Source: Microbacterium yannicii
GTDB taxonomy: Bacteria; Actinomycetota; Actinomycetes; Actinomycetales; Microbacteriaceae
Direction: 5' to 3'
Assembly: GCF_024055635.1 (NCBI RefSeq)
Contig: NZ_JAMXMB010000042.1
Location: forward strand, 58,010-122,009
DNA: 64,000 nt
Shown: one piece after another, positions 1 through 8,990 of the stretch
Position numbering within the stretch: position 1 is the stretch's first letter
Layout of the letters: the number at the start of each line of letters is the position of its first letter
Program-made: the position numbers and the translations under genes
The notes under the pieces: model-generated
What the model was told of the DNA's origin: nothing
The model's database searches: none
The model's input: the letters and a program-made list of their open reading frames with translations, nothing else

Positions 1-1142
1 ATGGCATAGAGGCCGGGCACGTCCGTGGCGTGGTCGGACGAGCGCACCCAGACGCCTCCCATCGAGTAGTGCGCGGTGGGCGCGATCTCGATCGGCTCCT
101 TCGTGATGTCGAGCATCTGCAGCTCGAGCATCGTCTGGTACACGCGGGGGAGGCGGGTCATGATCGTCTCGCGCGGCAGGTGCGAGACGTCCAACCACAC
201 GCCGCCGTTCGGTGTACCGCGGCCCTCCTTGATCTCGGTGTAGCAGGCGAGCGCGACCCGGTCGCGGGTGGAGAGCTCCAGTCGCTCCGGGTCGTAGCGG
301 TGCATGAAGCGCTCGCCGAGACCGTTGCGGAGGATGCCGCCCTCGCCGCGTGCCGCCTCGGAGATGAGGGTGCCGGCGGCGTTCTCGGGTTCGATGATGC
401 CGCTCGGGTGGAACTGCACCAGTTCCGGATCCCGCAGCCGGCCGCCGGCTTCGACGGCGAGGCGGAACGAGTCGCCGGTGTTCTCGTCGCGCCGCGACGA
501 CGTGCGCCGCCAGATGCGGTTGTGCCCGCCCGCGGCGAGGATCACGGCATCGGCGTGGATCAGGTAGCGGGTGCCGTCTTCGAGGTCGAAGCCGTATGCG
601 CCGAAGACGGCGCCGTCGTCGTTGACGAGGATGCGGGTGACGTACACGGTGTCGAGGATCGGCACCTGCAGCTGCGCCGCGCGGTTGACGAGGGTGCGCT
701 GGATCTCGAGTCCGGTGTAGTCGCCGGCGAAGGCGGTGCGGCGGTAGGTGTGCGCGCCGAAGAACCGCTGCGAGATGCGCCCGTCCTCTTCGCGGGCGAA
801 CGGCATGCCGTAGCGCTCCAGATCCTCGATGCCGCGAGCGGCGCCCGAGGTGACGATCTCGACCGTGTGCGGGTTGGCGAGCAGGTAGCTCTCCTTGAGG
901 GTGTCGGCCGCGTGCTGCTGCCAGCTGTCGTCGGCGTCCATCGTCGCGAGGGCGGCGTTGATGCCGCCCGCGGCCAGTGACGTGTGCGCGTCCGACTTGG
1001 GACGCTTGCCGAGGGCGATCACGTCGACGCCGGATTCGGCGAGTTCGATGGCGGCGCGGAGTCCGGAACCCCCGGTACCGATCACGAGGACGGTGGTGGA
1101 CAGCTGGCGTTCTGTAATACTCACGCCCTCCACGGTAGGCAT
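1..1142 (-). CDS. Succinate dehydrogenase/fumarate reductase-type flavoprotein subunit (3' end outside window)
   Basis: FAD-dependent dicarboxylate oxidoreductase of the SdhA/FrdA family. The N-terminal half and middle are visible; the C-terminus runs off the left edge. Visible motifs are an FAD-binding Rossmann start (VLVIGTGGSGLRAAIELA), the segment AHTSLAAGGINAAL whose His aligns with the covalent-FAD His of SdhA/FrdA (L-aspartate oxidases lack it), the active-site segments QFHPSGI and SEAARGEGGILRN, and AHYSMGGVWV. The start is either ATG at 1142 or GTG at 1124; the GTG has a close GGAGGG and the ATG a more distant GGAG. It is divergent from the LysR gene, which suggests that LysR regulates it. 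I expect an iron-sulfur subunit gene to the left, beyond the window. A generic fumarate reductase role cannot be separated from respiratory SDH on sequence alone. Confidence 0.9.
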   Translation of the reverse strand, partial: MPTVEGVSITERQLSTTVLVIGTGGSGLRAAIELAESGVDVIALGKRPKSDAHTSLAAGGINAALATMDADDSWQQHAADTLKESYLLANPHTVEIVTSGAARGIEDLERYGMPFAREEDGRISQRFFGAHTYRRTAFAGDYTGLEIQRTLVNRAAQLQVPILDTVYVTRILVNDDGAVFGAYGFDLEDGTRYLIHADAVILAAGGHNRIWRRTSSRRDENTGDSFRLAVEAGGRLRDPELVQFHPSGIIEPENAAGTLISEAARGEGGILRNGLGERFMHRYDPERLELSTRDRVALACYTEIKEGRGTPNGGVWLDVSHLPRETIMTRLPRVYQTMLELQMLDITKEPIEIAPTAHYSMGGVWVRSSDHATDVPGLYA

Positions 1143-1182
1143 CGCGCGTGTATTACTCCAATGCATCTTTCTACTCGCCGCG

Positions 1183-1197
1183 ATAGCGATACGCTAT
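1183..1197. promoter_or_regulatory. Candidate LysR-type operator (inverted repeat)
   Basis: A perfect inverted repeat, ATAGCG-ATA-CGCTAT, contains the T-N11-A pattern typical of LysR-type binding sites. It lies between the divergent flavoprotein and LysR genes, 22 nt before the LysR GTG. Position and symmetry support autoregulation and control of the neighbour; this is inferred only. Confidence 0.6.
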
Positions 1198-1218
1198 ACC
1201 CGTGAATCGGGAGCAGCA

Positions 1219-2142
1219 GTGAACCTCGAACAACTTCGTGCCTTCGTCACCGTCGCGCAGCTGGGAAACTTCACCCGCGCCGCCGAGCAGCTGCATCTGG
1301 CTCAGCCGTCGCTGAGCCGGCAGATCGGGGCGCTCGAACAGGACCTCGGCGGCGAGCTGTTCACTCGGGCGCGCACGGGCAGCACGCTCACCGCGGCCGG
1401 TGAGGCGCTGCTGCCGCTGGCTCGCCGCATGCTGGCGGACGCGGCATCCGTTCGACGCGAACTGGACGCGCTGGCGGGGCTCAGGCGCGGGCGGGTGCGC
1501 CTCGGCGCCACTCCCACGCTGTGCATCAGCCTCGTCGCCGAGGCGCTGACCGCGTTCCACGCGGCGCATCCGGCGATCGAGTTGCATCTCACCGAGCGCG
1601 GCTCCCGCGGGCTGCTCGACGCCCTCGCCAGTGGTGAGCTTGACCTCGCCGTCATCACGACGTCGGGTGCGCCATCCACCGAGAAGTTCACGGTGACCCC
1701 GCTCCTCGTCGAGGAGCTCGTCGTCGTCTCATCGAGCGACGCGCCGCCGCTCACGGCACACGAGAGCATCCCGCTGGCGGAGGTCGCGGAGCTGCCGCAG
1801 ATCGTGTTCAGCTCGTCGTACGACCTGCGCACGACGACCGACGCGGCCTTCGCGGCCGCCGGGCTGACACCCCGCACCGTCATCGAGGGGGCGGAGATGG
1901 ATGCCGTGCTCAGATTCGTGGAGCGAGCGGTCGGCGTCGCCATCGTGCCCGCGATGGTGCTGATCGAGCGCAAGGGTCTGCGAGCGGTGCGTCTGTCCCA
2001 GCCGACGCTCACGCGAACGATCAGCATCGCGCGGGTACCTGACATCGCGCCTTCGCCGGCGGCCGAGGTCATGCAGCGGGCGATCGCCGGCACCGCCGCG
2101 GCGTGGGCGGCGCGCCCCGAGGCCACCATGCGGCTCGCCTGA
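1219..2142 (+). CDS. LysR family transcriptional regulator
   Basis: A 307-residue LysR-type regulator. The winged HTH is at the N-terminus (LEQLRAFVTVAQLGNFTRAA, then LAQPSLSRQIGALE). The effector-binding periplasmic-protein-like fold begins near residue 90 (RGRVRLGATPTL). The GTG start at 1219 is chosen because the family signature begins immediately after it; the open frame extends upstream to 895, but that part is antisense to the flavoprotein gene. It is transcribed divergently from the SdhA/FrdA-like gene across about 80 bp holding an inverted repeat, the standard LysR arrangement. The effector is unknown; a dicarboxylate is a reasonable guess from the neighbour. Confidence 0.92.
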   Translation: MNLEQLRAFVTVAQLGNFTRAAEQLHLAQPSLSRQIGALEQDLGGELFTRARTGSTLTAAGEALLPLARRMLADAASVRRELDALAGLRRGRVRLGATPTLCISLVAEALTAFHAAHPAIELHLTERGSRGLLDALASGELDLAVITTSGAPSTEKFTVTPLLVEELVVVSSSDAPPLTAHESIPLAEVAELPQIVFSSSYDLRTTTDAAFAAAGLTPRTVIEGAEMDAVLRFVERAVGVAIVPAMVLIERKGLRAVRLSQPTLTRTISIARVPDIAPSPAAEVMQRAIAGTAAAWAARPEATMRLA

Positions 2143-2212
2143 ACGGCGACGCCGGACGATACCGCCACCAGATCCTGGGGAGGCATCGCCCGGCGTCGGC
2201 CGGCGCTGAGGG

Positions 2213-3607
2213 CTAGTGGTGGAAGCTGCCCGCCTCTTCCTCGGTCATGGAGTTGACGATGGGGTGCTTGTCGAAGTGCTCGATCGCCGCCCGGTAGTCG
2301 GCCATCAGGAGCGACGCCTCGTCCCGCCCGAAGCCCTGCCGTACCAGGATGCGCTGCACGGGGAGGTCCTGACGGTCAGCGGGCATCGTGTACGCGGGCA
2401 CCTGCCAGCCGCGCGTGCGCAGCCGGTCGGCGAGGTCGAACAGCGTGAACGGGTGGTCGACTCCGTCCTTGAGCTTCCATGAGACGGCCGGGATGCCGGA
2501 CTCGGCGCCGCCGTTGTTGATGATGTCGAAGTGGCCGAGCTTGGCGATCTCCTCGGCGAGGAACATCGACGTGTCGTGGCAGGACTGGTGCACCTTGCGG
2601 TACCCCTCGCGTCCGAGTCGCATGAAGTTGTAGTACTGCGCGACGATCTGGCCGCCGGGGCGCGAGAAGTTCAACGCGAATGTCGGCATGTTGCCGCCGA
2701 GGTAGTTCACATTGAAGATCAGGTCCTCGGGCAGCTCGGCGGCATCGCGCCACACCACCCAGCCGACGCCGAGTGGAGCCAGGCCGAACTTGTGCCCGGA
2801 CGTGTTGATCGACTTCACCCGCGGCAGCCGGAAGTCCCACACCAGCTCGGGCAGGGTGAACGGGGCGATGAAGCCGCCGCTCGCGCCGTCGACGTGGATG
2901 GGGATGTCGAGCCCCTTCTCCTCCTGCAGCTTGTCGAGCGCGTCGCTGACCTCGTGCACCGGCTCGTACTGGCCCGTGAAGGTGACGCCCAGCGTCGGCA
3001 CGACGCCGATGGTGTTCTCGTCGACCCGCTTGATCACCTCGTCGGCGTTCATGATGAAGCGGTCGCCCTCCATCGGGATCTCGCGCAGCTCGACGTCCCA
3101 GTACCGCGCGAACTTGTGCCAGCAGACCTGGACCGGACCGCAGATCATGTTCGGCTTGTCGGTCGGCTTGCCGGCCGCGCGCTGACGCGCCCGCCAGTTC
3201 CAGAGGAGTGCCATCCCGCCGAGCATGGCCGCCTCGCTGGAGCCCGTCGTCGAGGTGCCGAGGGTGTTCTCCGCATCGGGCGAGTTCCAGAGGTCGGCGA
3301 GGATGTGGACGCAGCGCGCCTCGATCTCGGCGGTCTGCGGGTACTCGTCCTTGTCGATCATGTTCTTGTCGAGCGTGTCGGCCATGATCGACCGGATCTC
3401 CGGCTCGAGCCACGTCTGGCAGAACGTCGCGAGGTTCTGGCGGGAATTGCCGTCGAGCATCAGCTCGTCGGTCACCACCTGGTACGCGTGGGCAGCCAGA
3501 TGCTCTTTCTGCGGCATCCGATATTTCGGCAGCGATACCGACAGGTCTCCCGAGGCGAAGACCTCATCAAGCAGCTCGTCGCGGACGTCATCCTTCTTAT
3601 GCAGCAT
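2213..3607 (-). CDS. gadB: Glutamate decarboxylase
   Basis: PLP-dependent enzyme converting L-glutamate to GABA with consumption of a cytoplasmic proton. Its 464 residues are a normal full length. The PLP lysine lies in NTSGHKFGLAPLGVGW (about Lys273). The aspartate/alanine pair stacking on PLP is in IPIHVDGASGGF. The C-terminus ends in SFHH, resembling the E. coli GadB tail, whose penultimate His closes the active site at neutral pH. That suggests pH-gated activity here, by inference. The gene lies 16 nt downstream of the glutamate/GABA antiporter gene on the same strand, so the two form an acid-resistance operon with the transporter first. Confidence 0.96.
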   Translation of the reverse strand: MLHKKDDVRDELLDEVFASGDLSVSLPKYRMPQKEHLAAHAYQVVTDELMLDGNSRQNLATFCQTWLEPEIRSIMADTLDKNMIDKDEYPQTAEIEARCVHILADLWNSPDAENTLGTSTTGSSEAAMLGGMALLWNWRARQRAAGKPTDKPNMICGPVQVCWHKFARYWDVELREIPMEGDRFIMNADEVIKRVDENTIGVVPTLGVTFTGQYEPVHEVSDALDKLQEEKGLDIPIHVDGASGGFIAPFTLPELVWDFRLPRVKSINTSGHKFGLAPLGVGWVVWRDAAELPEDLIFNVNYLGGNMPTFALNFSRPGGQIVAQYYNFMRLGREGYRKVHQSCHDTSMFLAEEIAKLGHFDIINNGGAESGIPAVSWKLKDGVDHPFTLFDLADRLRTRGWQVPAYTMPADRQDLPVQRILVRQGFGRDEASLLMADYRAAIEHFDKHPIVNSMTEEEAGSFHH

Positions 3608-3623
3608 TTTCGTGGTCTCCGGG

Positions 3624-5123
3624 TCAGTTCGCGGTGGTCGTGGGAGTGGATGCCGGTGCAGGGGCTGCGGCGTCGGTGACGCCCGCCTCCTCGGCCGAGT
3701 GTTCGTGGACCTCGTCGGGATAGACCTTCCAGCTCTCCTTTCGGAAGGCGTAGATGATGAACGGCCAGATGCCGAGCACGACGATGCCGCCGACCAGCAG
3801 CAGCGTGTAGCCGAGCTGGCCCATGGTGCTGCCTTCGGGCTCGACGAAGCCGATCAGGAGGGCCAGCAGGCTCGCGAGGAACCCGAGCCAGCCGATGAAG
3901 CCCATCGCCGGCGTGCGGAAGCCGCGCTTCACGTCGGGGTGCGAGCGGCGGAGTTTGAGCGCCGCGAGGAACATCATCATGTACATGATCAGGTAGAGCT
4001 GCACGGCCATCGCGGAGAAGATCCAGAACACGCTCTGCACCGACGGCACGATCGCGAACAGCACGGCGAGGATTGTCACGAGGATGCCCTGCACGACCAT
4101 GATCGGCACCTGCATGCCGTTCTTGTTCGTCTTCTGCAGGCTCGGCGGCAGGTAACCCTGACGTCCCACCAGCAGGAGCCCCTTGCTCGGACCGGGGATC
4201 CACGTCACGACGGAGGCGAGGATGCCGAACACGATCAGCAGCGCCATCACCGTCGTCATCCACGGCACGCCGAGCTGGCCGAAGAACACGTCGAACGCCT
4301 GCAGCACGCCCTGCGTCAAGTTGATGCTCGACGAATCCACCCCGACCGAGATCGCGAGCGTCGGGAAGATGAACACGATCAGGATGATGATCGCCGACAG
4401 CAGGATGGCCTTCGGGAACTGCTTGCCCGGCTTGTCCATCTCGTTGACGTGCACCGCGTTCATCTCCATGCCCGCGTAAGAGAGGAAGTTGCTGACGATC
4501 AGGACGATGCTTGCGATGCCCGTCCACGTCGGCAGCCATTGCCCCTCGGACGCGGGCGGGAGCTCCGACTTGCCGCCCGAGCTCAGGAACAGGATGGCGA
4601 AGAGCACCAGACCCAGCGACGGCACGATCGTGCCCGCGATGAAACCCCACTTGCCCACGCCGGCGAAGGACTTCACCCCGCCGAAGGCGATCAACGTCGA
4701 CAGCCAGTAGACGACCAGGATCACAAGACCGGTGAACAGACCGTTGTTGGCAAGCGCGGGGTTGAAGACATAGGCCAGCGCCGACGCGAAGAACGCCAGC
4801 TGAGCCGGATACCACACCACGTTCTGCATCCACTGCTGCCAGATGGCGCTGAAGCCGATCCGATCGCCGAACGCCTCCTTCACCCAGACGAACACGCCGC
4901 CCTTCCAGCCGCTCGCGAGCTCCGCGGCGACCAGCGCCACCGGGATCATGAACACGATCGCGGGGAGGACGTACAAGAAGATCGAGGCCCAGCCATAGCC
5001 GGCCATCGCCGGCAGTCCGCGAACACTCGCGACGGCCGTGGCGATGAGGATCGCCATCGTGATCCACGACATTCCTGTCGTCTTTGCGTGAACCGACGTC
5101 GTCGGGCGCTTCACATCAGCCAT
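3624..5123 (-). CDS. gadC: Glutamate:GABA antiporter
   Basis: A 499-residue APC-superfamily membrane transporter with about 12 hydrophobic segments. It is predicted to exchange external glutamate for internal GABA. The ATG at 5123 follows AAGGGG at good spacing. The long polar C-terminal tail, ending in an Ala/Pro/Thr-rich stretch, is where GadC proteins carry the pH-sensing C-plug; whether this tail acts that way is not shown. It is co-directional and 16 nt upstream of gadB, which supports the GadC assignment over other APC amino-acid permeases. Confidence 0.93.
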   Translation of the reverse strand: MADVKRPTTSVHAKTTGMSWITMAILIATAVASVRGLPAMAGYGWASIFLYVLPAIVFMIPVALVAAELASGWKGGVFVWVKEAFGDRIGFSAIWQQWMQNVVWYPAQLAFFASALAYVFNPALANNGLFTGLVILVVYWLSTLIAFGGVKSFAGVGKWGFIAGTIVPSLGLVLFAILFLSSGGKSELPPASEGQWLPTWTGIASIVLIVSNFLSYAGMEMNAVHVNEMDKPGKQFPKAILLSAIIILIVFIFPTLAISVGVDSSSINLTQGVLQAFDVFFGQLGVPWMTTVMALLIVFGILASVVTWIPGPSKGLLLVGRQGYLPPSLQKTNKNGMQVPIMVVQGILVTILAVLFAIVPSVQSVFWIFSAMAVQLYLIMYMMMFLAALKLRRSHPDVKRGFRTPAMGFIGWLGFLASLLALLIGFVEPEGSTMGQLGYTLLLVGGIVVLGIWPFIIYAFRKESWKVYPDEVHEHSAEEAGVTDAAAPAPASTPTTTAN

Positions 5124-5473
5124 TGGAACCCCTTACACAGACGTGGCCCCCCAGGGCCTGGAATGGGGTCGTCGGCGGACTGTTGGCGAGGTTCGTCGGC
5201 GACGTTACGCACCATGCCTACTCCCGGCTTCGATGCGCTGTCAATCAAATTCACCGACAATTCGATGGCGGGGCGGAAAAGGCTGTTTGCCCTTGGCGAC
5301 AATCACTTTCTCTGCGTGATGACATCTGCCGGGTGCCGTCGCACTTTCGCGATAAGTGATGCGAGGGACGCCGACGGCCCGGCGCAGGTGTGACGTCCCG
5401 GCGAGCTCGACACCTTTTTCCGGCGTTGTCAACGCCCACGAAAACCCCGGAAGAGGATGCCCATTGTCCACGC
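5124..5473. other. Intergenic region upstream of gadC
   Basis: About 350 bp separate gadC (leftward) from the small frameshifted gene (rightward). It must contain the gadC promoter. I see no convincing -35/-10 pair, hairpin or coding frame with a ribosome-binding site in it. Confidence 0.5.
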
Positions 5474-5808
5474 ATGAAACATGTGAGCTACGCGGACAGG
5501 GCACTGCTGATGGGCGACGATGCGGCGGACACTCTGCTCGAGTATGCCTGGCTGATCGCCGACAGCAGCGCGCCGACACGGTCACGCTGAAGTCGATCAG
5601 CCCCGACGGCAACACAGTGGATGCCTCGTTCCTGTTGGATGCCAGCACGATTCTGATGGTCGAGACCACCACCTCCGAGATGGAGACACCCGATAACAGT
5701 GAAGTGGTGCAGGACATGCGGGATCGGATCGACGCCATCACGCGACCGGTCAGCGTGGACGCGCAAGAGCCGCCGGACGCCGACTACGACCTCCCCGACG
5801 CGTTCTGA
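5474..5808 (+). pseudogene. Small actinobacterial hypothetical gene, disrupted by a single-base frameshift
   Basis: The first frame starts at ATG 5474 (MKHVSYADRALLMGDDAADT) and hits a stop at 5588-5590. A second frame, shifted by one base, continues from about 5565 to the stop at 5806-5808. Joining them gives a 111-residue product that aligns without gaps to the intact 114-residue protein at 14173-14517: shared GDD.AD.LLEY near the N-terminus and PDG in the middle. Adding one C near position 5565, in AGCAGCGCGCCG, restores the frame exactly. This is either a real one-base deletion or an assembly error. Function is unknown for both copies. Confidence 0.75.
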
Positions 5809-5947
5809 CGGCGGGCCGCGGCTCCGACGCGGAGACGGTCGGCGGTCTCCGCGCGCCACGCCCTCGGGAGTGCCCGCGAGCAGGGGACGATCTGTGCTTC
5901 ACTTCCAGGTGGGGCCCGGCACGGACCGGGGGCTGGGAAGGGCGGTC

Positions 5948-6616
5948 GTGTCGACAATCGGTCACCTGCTGATCATCGCTGCCGCGGTGGCCATCAGCTC
6001 CGTCCCCATCGTGATGACGATCCTGATTCTGCTGTCTCCCAACCGCACCCGGTCGGCAGTCCCCTTCCTCATCGGCTGGGTCGCGGGCATCGTCCTGACC
6101 GTCTCCATTGCGGCCCTGTTCGCGACAGTCATCCCCACGTCCCGTTTCGAGCGGCAACCTGACACCGCTGTCGGGATCGTGGAGATCGTGCTGGGCGTGG
6201 CGGCGATGGTGCTGGGAGTGATCTCATGGTTCCGTCGGCGCGGGCGCAGCGTGGTGGCGACGACCCCCAAATGGATGCGCGCGGAGGCGAAGATGGGCCC
6301 GTGGTCCGCGCTGGGGCTGGGGTTCGTCCTGAACCTCCGACCCAAGGGCATCGTGCTCGCCCTGGCCGCGGGCCTGACCCTCTATGCAGACGCCGGCTCC
6401 GTGCGCGTGGCGATCGTGCCCGTGGTCATCTACACGGCGGTGGCGGCATCCACCGTCGCACTGCCCATCATCGTGACCGCCGCCTCGCCCCGGCGGATGC
6501 AGCCCCGCCTGGTCGCAGCGCATCAGTGGATAGAGACGAATGGGGGCCTGATCACCAGTGCCATCCTGGTCGTGATCGGTCTGCTCATCGTCGGAATGGG
6601 CATCTCGCGGCTCTGA
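5948..6616 (+). CDS. GAP family (LysE-superfamily-like) membrane protein
   Basis: A 222-residue integral membrane protein with about six hydrophobic segments and a polar loop near residues 90-110. The pattern fits the GAP/SfLAP family of actinobacterial membrane proteins, related to the Gap and Sap proteins implicated in glycopeptidolipid or sulfolipid surface exposure in mycobacteria. The start is GTG at 5948, preceded by GGGAAGG; the frame is open further upstream, but that region overlaps the preceding gene. It is followed 3 nt later by a strong hairpin. Substrate unknown. Confidence 0.8.
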   Translation: MSTIGHLLIIAAAVAISSVPIVMTILILLSPNRTRSAVPFLIGWVAGIVLTVSIAALFATVIPTSRFERQPDTAVGIVEIVLGVAAMVLGVISWFRRRGRSVVATTPKWMRAEAKMGPWSALGLGFVLNLRPKGIVLALAAGLTLYADAGSVRVAIVPVVIYTAVAASTVALPIIVTAASPRRMQPRLVAAHQWIETNGGLITSAILVVIGLLIVGMGISRL

Positions 6617-6619
6617 CGA

Positions 6620-6655
6620 GTCCCGCCGCTTCCGACGTGCCGGAAGCGGCGGGAC
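6620..6655. terminator. Bidirectional transcription terminator hairpin
   Basis: A perfect 15-bp stem, GTCCCGCCGCTTCCG, pairs with its complement around a 6-nt loop. It begins 3 nt after the GAP-family stop codon and lies 18 nt beyond the stop of the leftward micro-protein gene. It has no U-tract, as is usual in high-GC actinobacteria. Confidence 0.85.
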
Positions 6656-6673
6656 GAAACAGCGCGCCCGGCC

Positions 6674-6874
6674 TCAGATACGGCGACGCGGGGTCGCGAC
6701 AGCGCCGACGACCGCGGCCGTCGCGACGGGCGAGCGGCCGGGAGTGACCGCCGCGCCGACGACAGCGGCCTTGGCGACGGGTGAGCGGCCCGGTGTCACG
6801 GCCGCGGTCACGACGGCGGCCTTGGCGACGGGTGCTCCGATGACTCCCACGCGTCCTACTCTTCGTCCGAGCAC
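6674..6874 (-). CDS. Ala/Val-rich tandem-repeat micro-protein coupled to DUF6325
   Basis: A 66-residue basic, Ala/Val/Gly/Pro-rich protein built from a tandem repeat of about 17 residues (PVAKAAVVTAAVTPGRS, PVAKAAVVGAAVTPGRS, then a partial PVATAAVVGAVATP). The GTG start at 6874 is one base after the TGA of the DUF6325 gene (6876-6878), so translation is probably coupled. The repeats are visible in DNA as well, so copy number may vary between strains. No function is recognised. Coupling to DUF6325 and the amphipathic, basic composition suggest a small partner or membrane-associated peptide. Confidence 0.65.
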   Translation of the reverse strand: MLGRRVGRVGVIGAPVAKAAVVTAAVTPGRSPVAKAAVVGAAVTPGRSPVATAAVVGAVATPRRRI

Positions 6875-6875
6875 G

Positions 6876-7334
6876 TCAGGCTCCTATCTGGATGGCGGTC
6901 TCATCGGCCTCGATCGAGGCGATGATGGACTGGATGGGGATGCGGCCGTTCGCGATGAGCTGGCCGCCCGCGCGGCGCGCGGCAGAGGCGAATCCGGCGG
7001 CCCACAGGTTCTCGTAGACGAGCACACCGGCCACCGTGCCCGGGTCCATCGCGGCGGCGAGATGTGCGACGTCGTCGGCGGCGAGCAGTTCGGCGAGCTC
7101 GGCCTCCAGGCGCACCAGCGGTCCGAGGTCGGCGAGCTCCGACAGCTCCAGTGCCTCCACCGACCCGTCGGCATCCTTCGTGAGCACGAGGATGTCGATC
7201 ACGCGGATGGTTCCGGCGTCGACGAGTGCGAGCAGCGCCTCCGCCATCTCACCGGTGAAGCTGGCGTGGCCGGGTGGGAACTCGACGACGATGAAGTCGA
7301 CGGGGCCGAGCTCATCGAGTGCGGGGTCAGTCAT
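6876..7334 (-). CDS. DUF6325 family protein
   Basis: A 152-residue acidic, soluble protein with alternating segments (ELGPVDFIVVEFP; LVDAGTIRVIDILVLTKDADG; GVLVYENLWAAGFASAARRAGG) characteristic of the actinobacterial DUF6325 family. The ATG at 7334 is preferred over the upstream in-frame start at 7391 because AAGGA sits at proper spacing before it. It is the first gene of a two-gene unit with the repeat micro-protein. The family function is unknown. Confidence 0.8.
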   Translation of the reverse strand: MTDPALDELGPVDFIVVEFPPGHASFTGEMAEALLALVDAGTIRVIDILVLTKDADGSVEALELSELADLGPLVRLEAELAELLAADDVAHLAAAMDPGTVAGVLVYENLWAAGFASAARRAGGQLIANGRIPIQSIIASIEADETAIQIGA

Positions 7335-7418
7335 GGGACGTCCTTCCTCTGGAATCTCCACCGTGACGGGTCGACCCGGGTGCCGAGTCATCCGATGTGA
7401 GTGAACTTCGATGGACTG

Positions 7419-8864
7419 TCAGGCCCGCTGGCGGGTGATCTCGGGCAGACGCCACGTCATGTCGAACCACGACTCGAGGGGGCCGTAGAGGCGCAGCAGC
7501 GGCCACCAGGACTTGCCAGGGAGCGTCGGGATCCAGTTGGACTCCTTGCCCGCGGGGGCGGTCGGTCCGAACCAGAGAACGTGCGACCCGTCGTCCTCCG
7601 CCTGCACGCCCTCGGACAGGCTCGACACGGCGGGGTAGGCGGTGGATTGCAGCAGCGACCGGGTCTGCGTGTCGTAGGCGTCGATCGACCAGAAGTTCTT
7701 GGCCGGCGCGTTCGCAGGGATAGTCAGCGTGTACGTCTCGCCTCCGTCGAGCAGGGCGCCGTCGGCATCCTCTGCGGTATAGATGTAGGCGGAACCGGCG
7801 CCCACCCGCGCATGCGCCATGGCCGGCGTGATCACCGTCGCCGCGTAATGGAAGAGCGTGCGTGCGTCGAGGTTGCGGGCGCCATCGTCCAGGAACTCAT
7901 AACTGCCGCCGACGAAACCCTCTTTCCACGACGACCCCTCCCAACGGAATGACTGGGGGTCGCGTGCCGCGTACAGGGTCGCGCGGGCCATTCCGGCGGC
8001 GATCTGAGCCGCATTGTCCAGGATGCCGCGCAGGCGGTCGTCGGGGGCGAAGGGCGTGTCGTGACGGATGCCGAGCGAGGCGAGCGTCCCTGCGCGTTCG
8101 GGGTCGAGAGCGGTGGTCGGCTCCTCAGCGACGAGCTGCGCGATCTCTTCGAAGAACGAGAAGTCGTTGGAGTGCACGGTGTTGAAGGCCTGCTCGCCGA
8201 TGTTGACGAACGTGTTCTCAGGCGCGGTCGCGGCGTCGCTGAGCCGGTAGATGCGCGACTGCTTGATGGCCGGAACGCCGCCGAGCGCGCGGATCACGAC
8301 GAAGTTCGTGAACGTCGGCGACTCGTAGGTGTAGTAGCCCTCGGGTCGCTCGCCCTCGTATCCCGGCGGGAGGAAGAGGTACTTGCCGCCCGCGCCCTTG
8401 TCGGGTCCGGCGATTCCCATATCGGTGACGTAACGGAACCAGAAGTCGTCGACGACGCACAGCGACTCGGGCGGCGCTTCGATGACCGTCGGTCCCCACG
8501 CCTTGAGGTCGAGGAACGTCACACCGTACGTGGTCTCGGTGTTCGGGGTGAGGAAGATCGGCGTGGAGGTGCACCGGGGATCGGTGTAGGCGATCTTGTC
8601 GGGGGAGTCGACCCCGACCGAGCGCAGGCCGCGCCTCATGGCGACGAGCGATGCGCCCGGAACGGTGTTCAGGAACGCGGTGATACCGCGGACCAGGTCG
8701 AGACCGTCGAAGATCGCCTGCACCGAATCGGGCTTCGGCACGCCGTCGAAGAACTCGAAGTCTCCGAACGGCGTCGACAATGTATCCGGCGTGGAGACAT
8801 GCGCCAATTCCTCCGCGAGTTGTTCCGTCGTCAGACCCGCTGCCGTGTTCGCTTCGATCGTCAT
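7419..8864 (-). CDS. DUF1254/DUF1214 domain-containing protein
   Basis: A 481-residue protein with an N-terminal DUF1254 region (about residues 50-200; SPDKIAYTDPRC, LTPNTETTYGVTFLDL) and a C-terminal DUF1214 region (about 340-460; PAKNFWSIDAYDTQTRSLL, SNWIPT near the end). No signal peptide is visible. The ATG at 8864 follows AAGGGGGATGC. Members are widespread in Actinobacteria and Proteobacteria, often annotated as hypothetical or murein-associated, and no reaction is established. It stands alone, with the serine hydrolase gene co-directional 126 nt upstream. Confidence 0.88.
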   Translation of the reverse strand: MTIEANTAAGLTTEQLAEELAHVSTPDTLSTPFGDFEFFDGVPKPDSVQAIFDGLDLVRGITAFLNTVPGASLVAMRRGLRSVGVDSPDKIAYTDPRCTSTPIFLTPNTETTYGVTFLDLKAWGPTVIEAPPESLCVVDDFWFRYVTDMGIAGPDKGAGGKYLFLPPGYEGERPEGYYTYESPTFTNFVVIRALGGVPAIKQSRIYRLSDAATAPENTFVNIGEQAFNTVHSNDFSFFEEIAQLVAEEPTTALDPERAGTLASLGIRHDTPFAPDDRLRGILDNAAQIAAGMARATLYAARDPQSFRWEGSSWKEGFVGGSYEFLDDGARNLDARTLFHYAATVITPAMAHARVGAGSAYIYTAEDADGALLDGGETYTLTIPANAPAKNFWSIDAYDTQTRSLLQSTAYPAVSSLSEGVQAEDDGSHVLWFGPTAPAGKESNWIPTLPGKSWWPLLRLYGPLESWFDMTWRLPEITRQRA

Positions 8865-8990
8865 GCTCGTGCATCCCCCTTGTGACTCGTCATGGCGCGA
8901 GTCTCGCAGGGGGGCGGAAAGACGCCGTCATCCGTTTCGCGTGAGGATGGCACGGCGGTGGGCGCAGCATCCCTCTCCGCGTTCGCCCTG

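Noticed and set aside
2147..2198. Hairpin between LysR and gadB as terminator
   Set aside because: The 9-bp arms are 34 bases apart, too long a loop to support a confident terminator call.
2531..3679. Long plus-strand open frame opposite gadB
   Set aside because: It is the antisense shadow of a strong gadB gene with no recognisable product; high GC produces such frames throughout.
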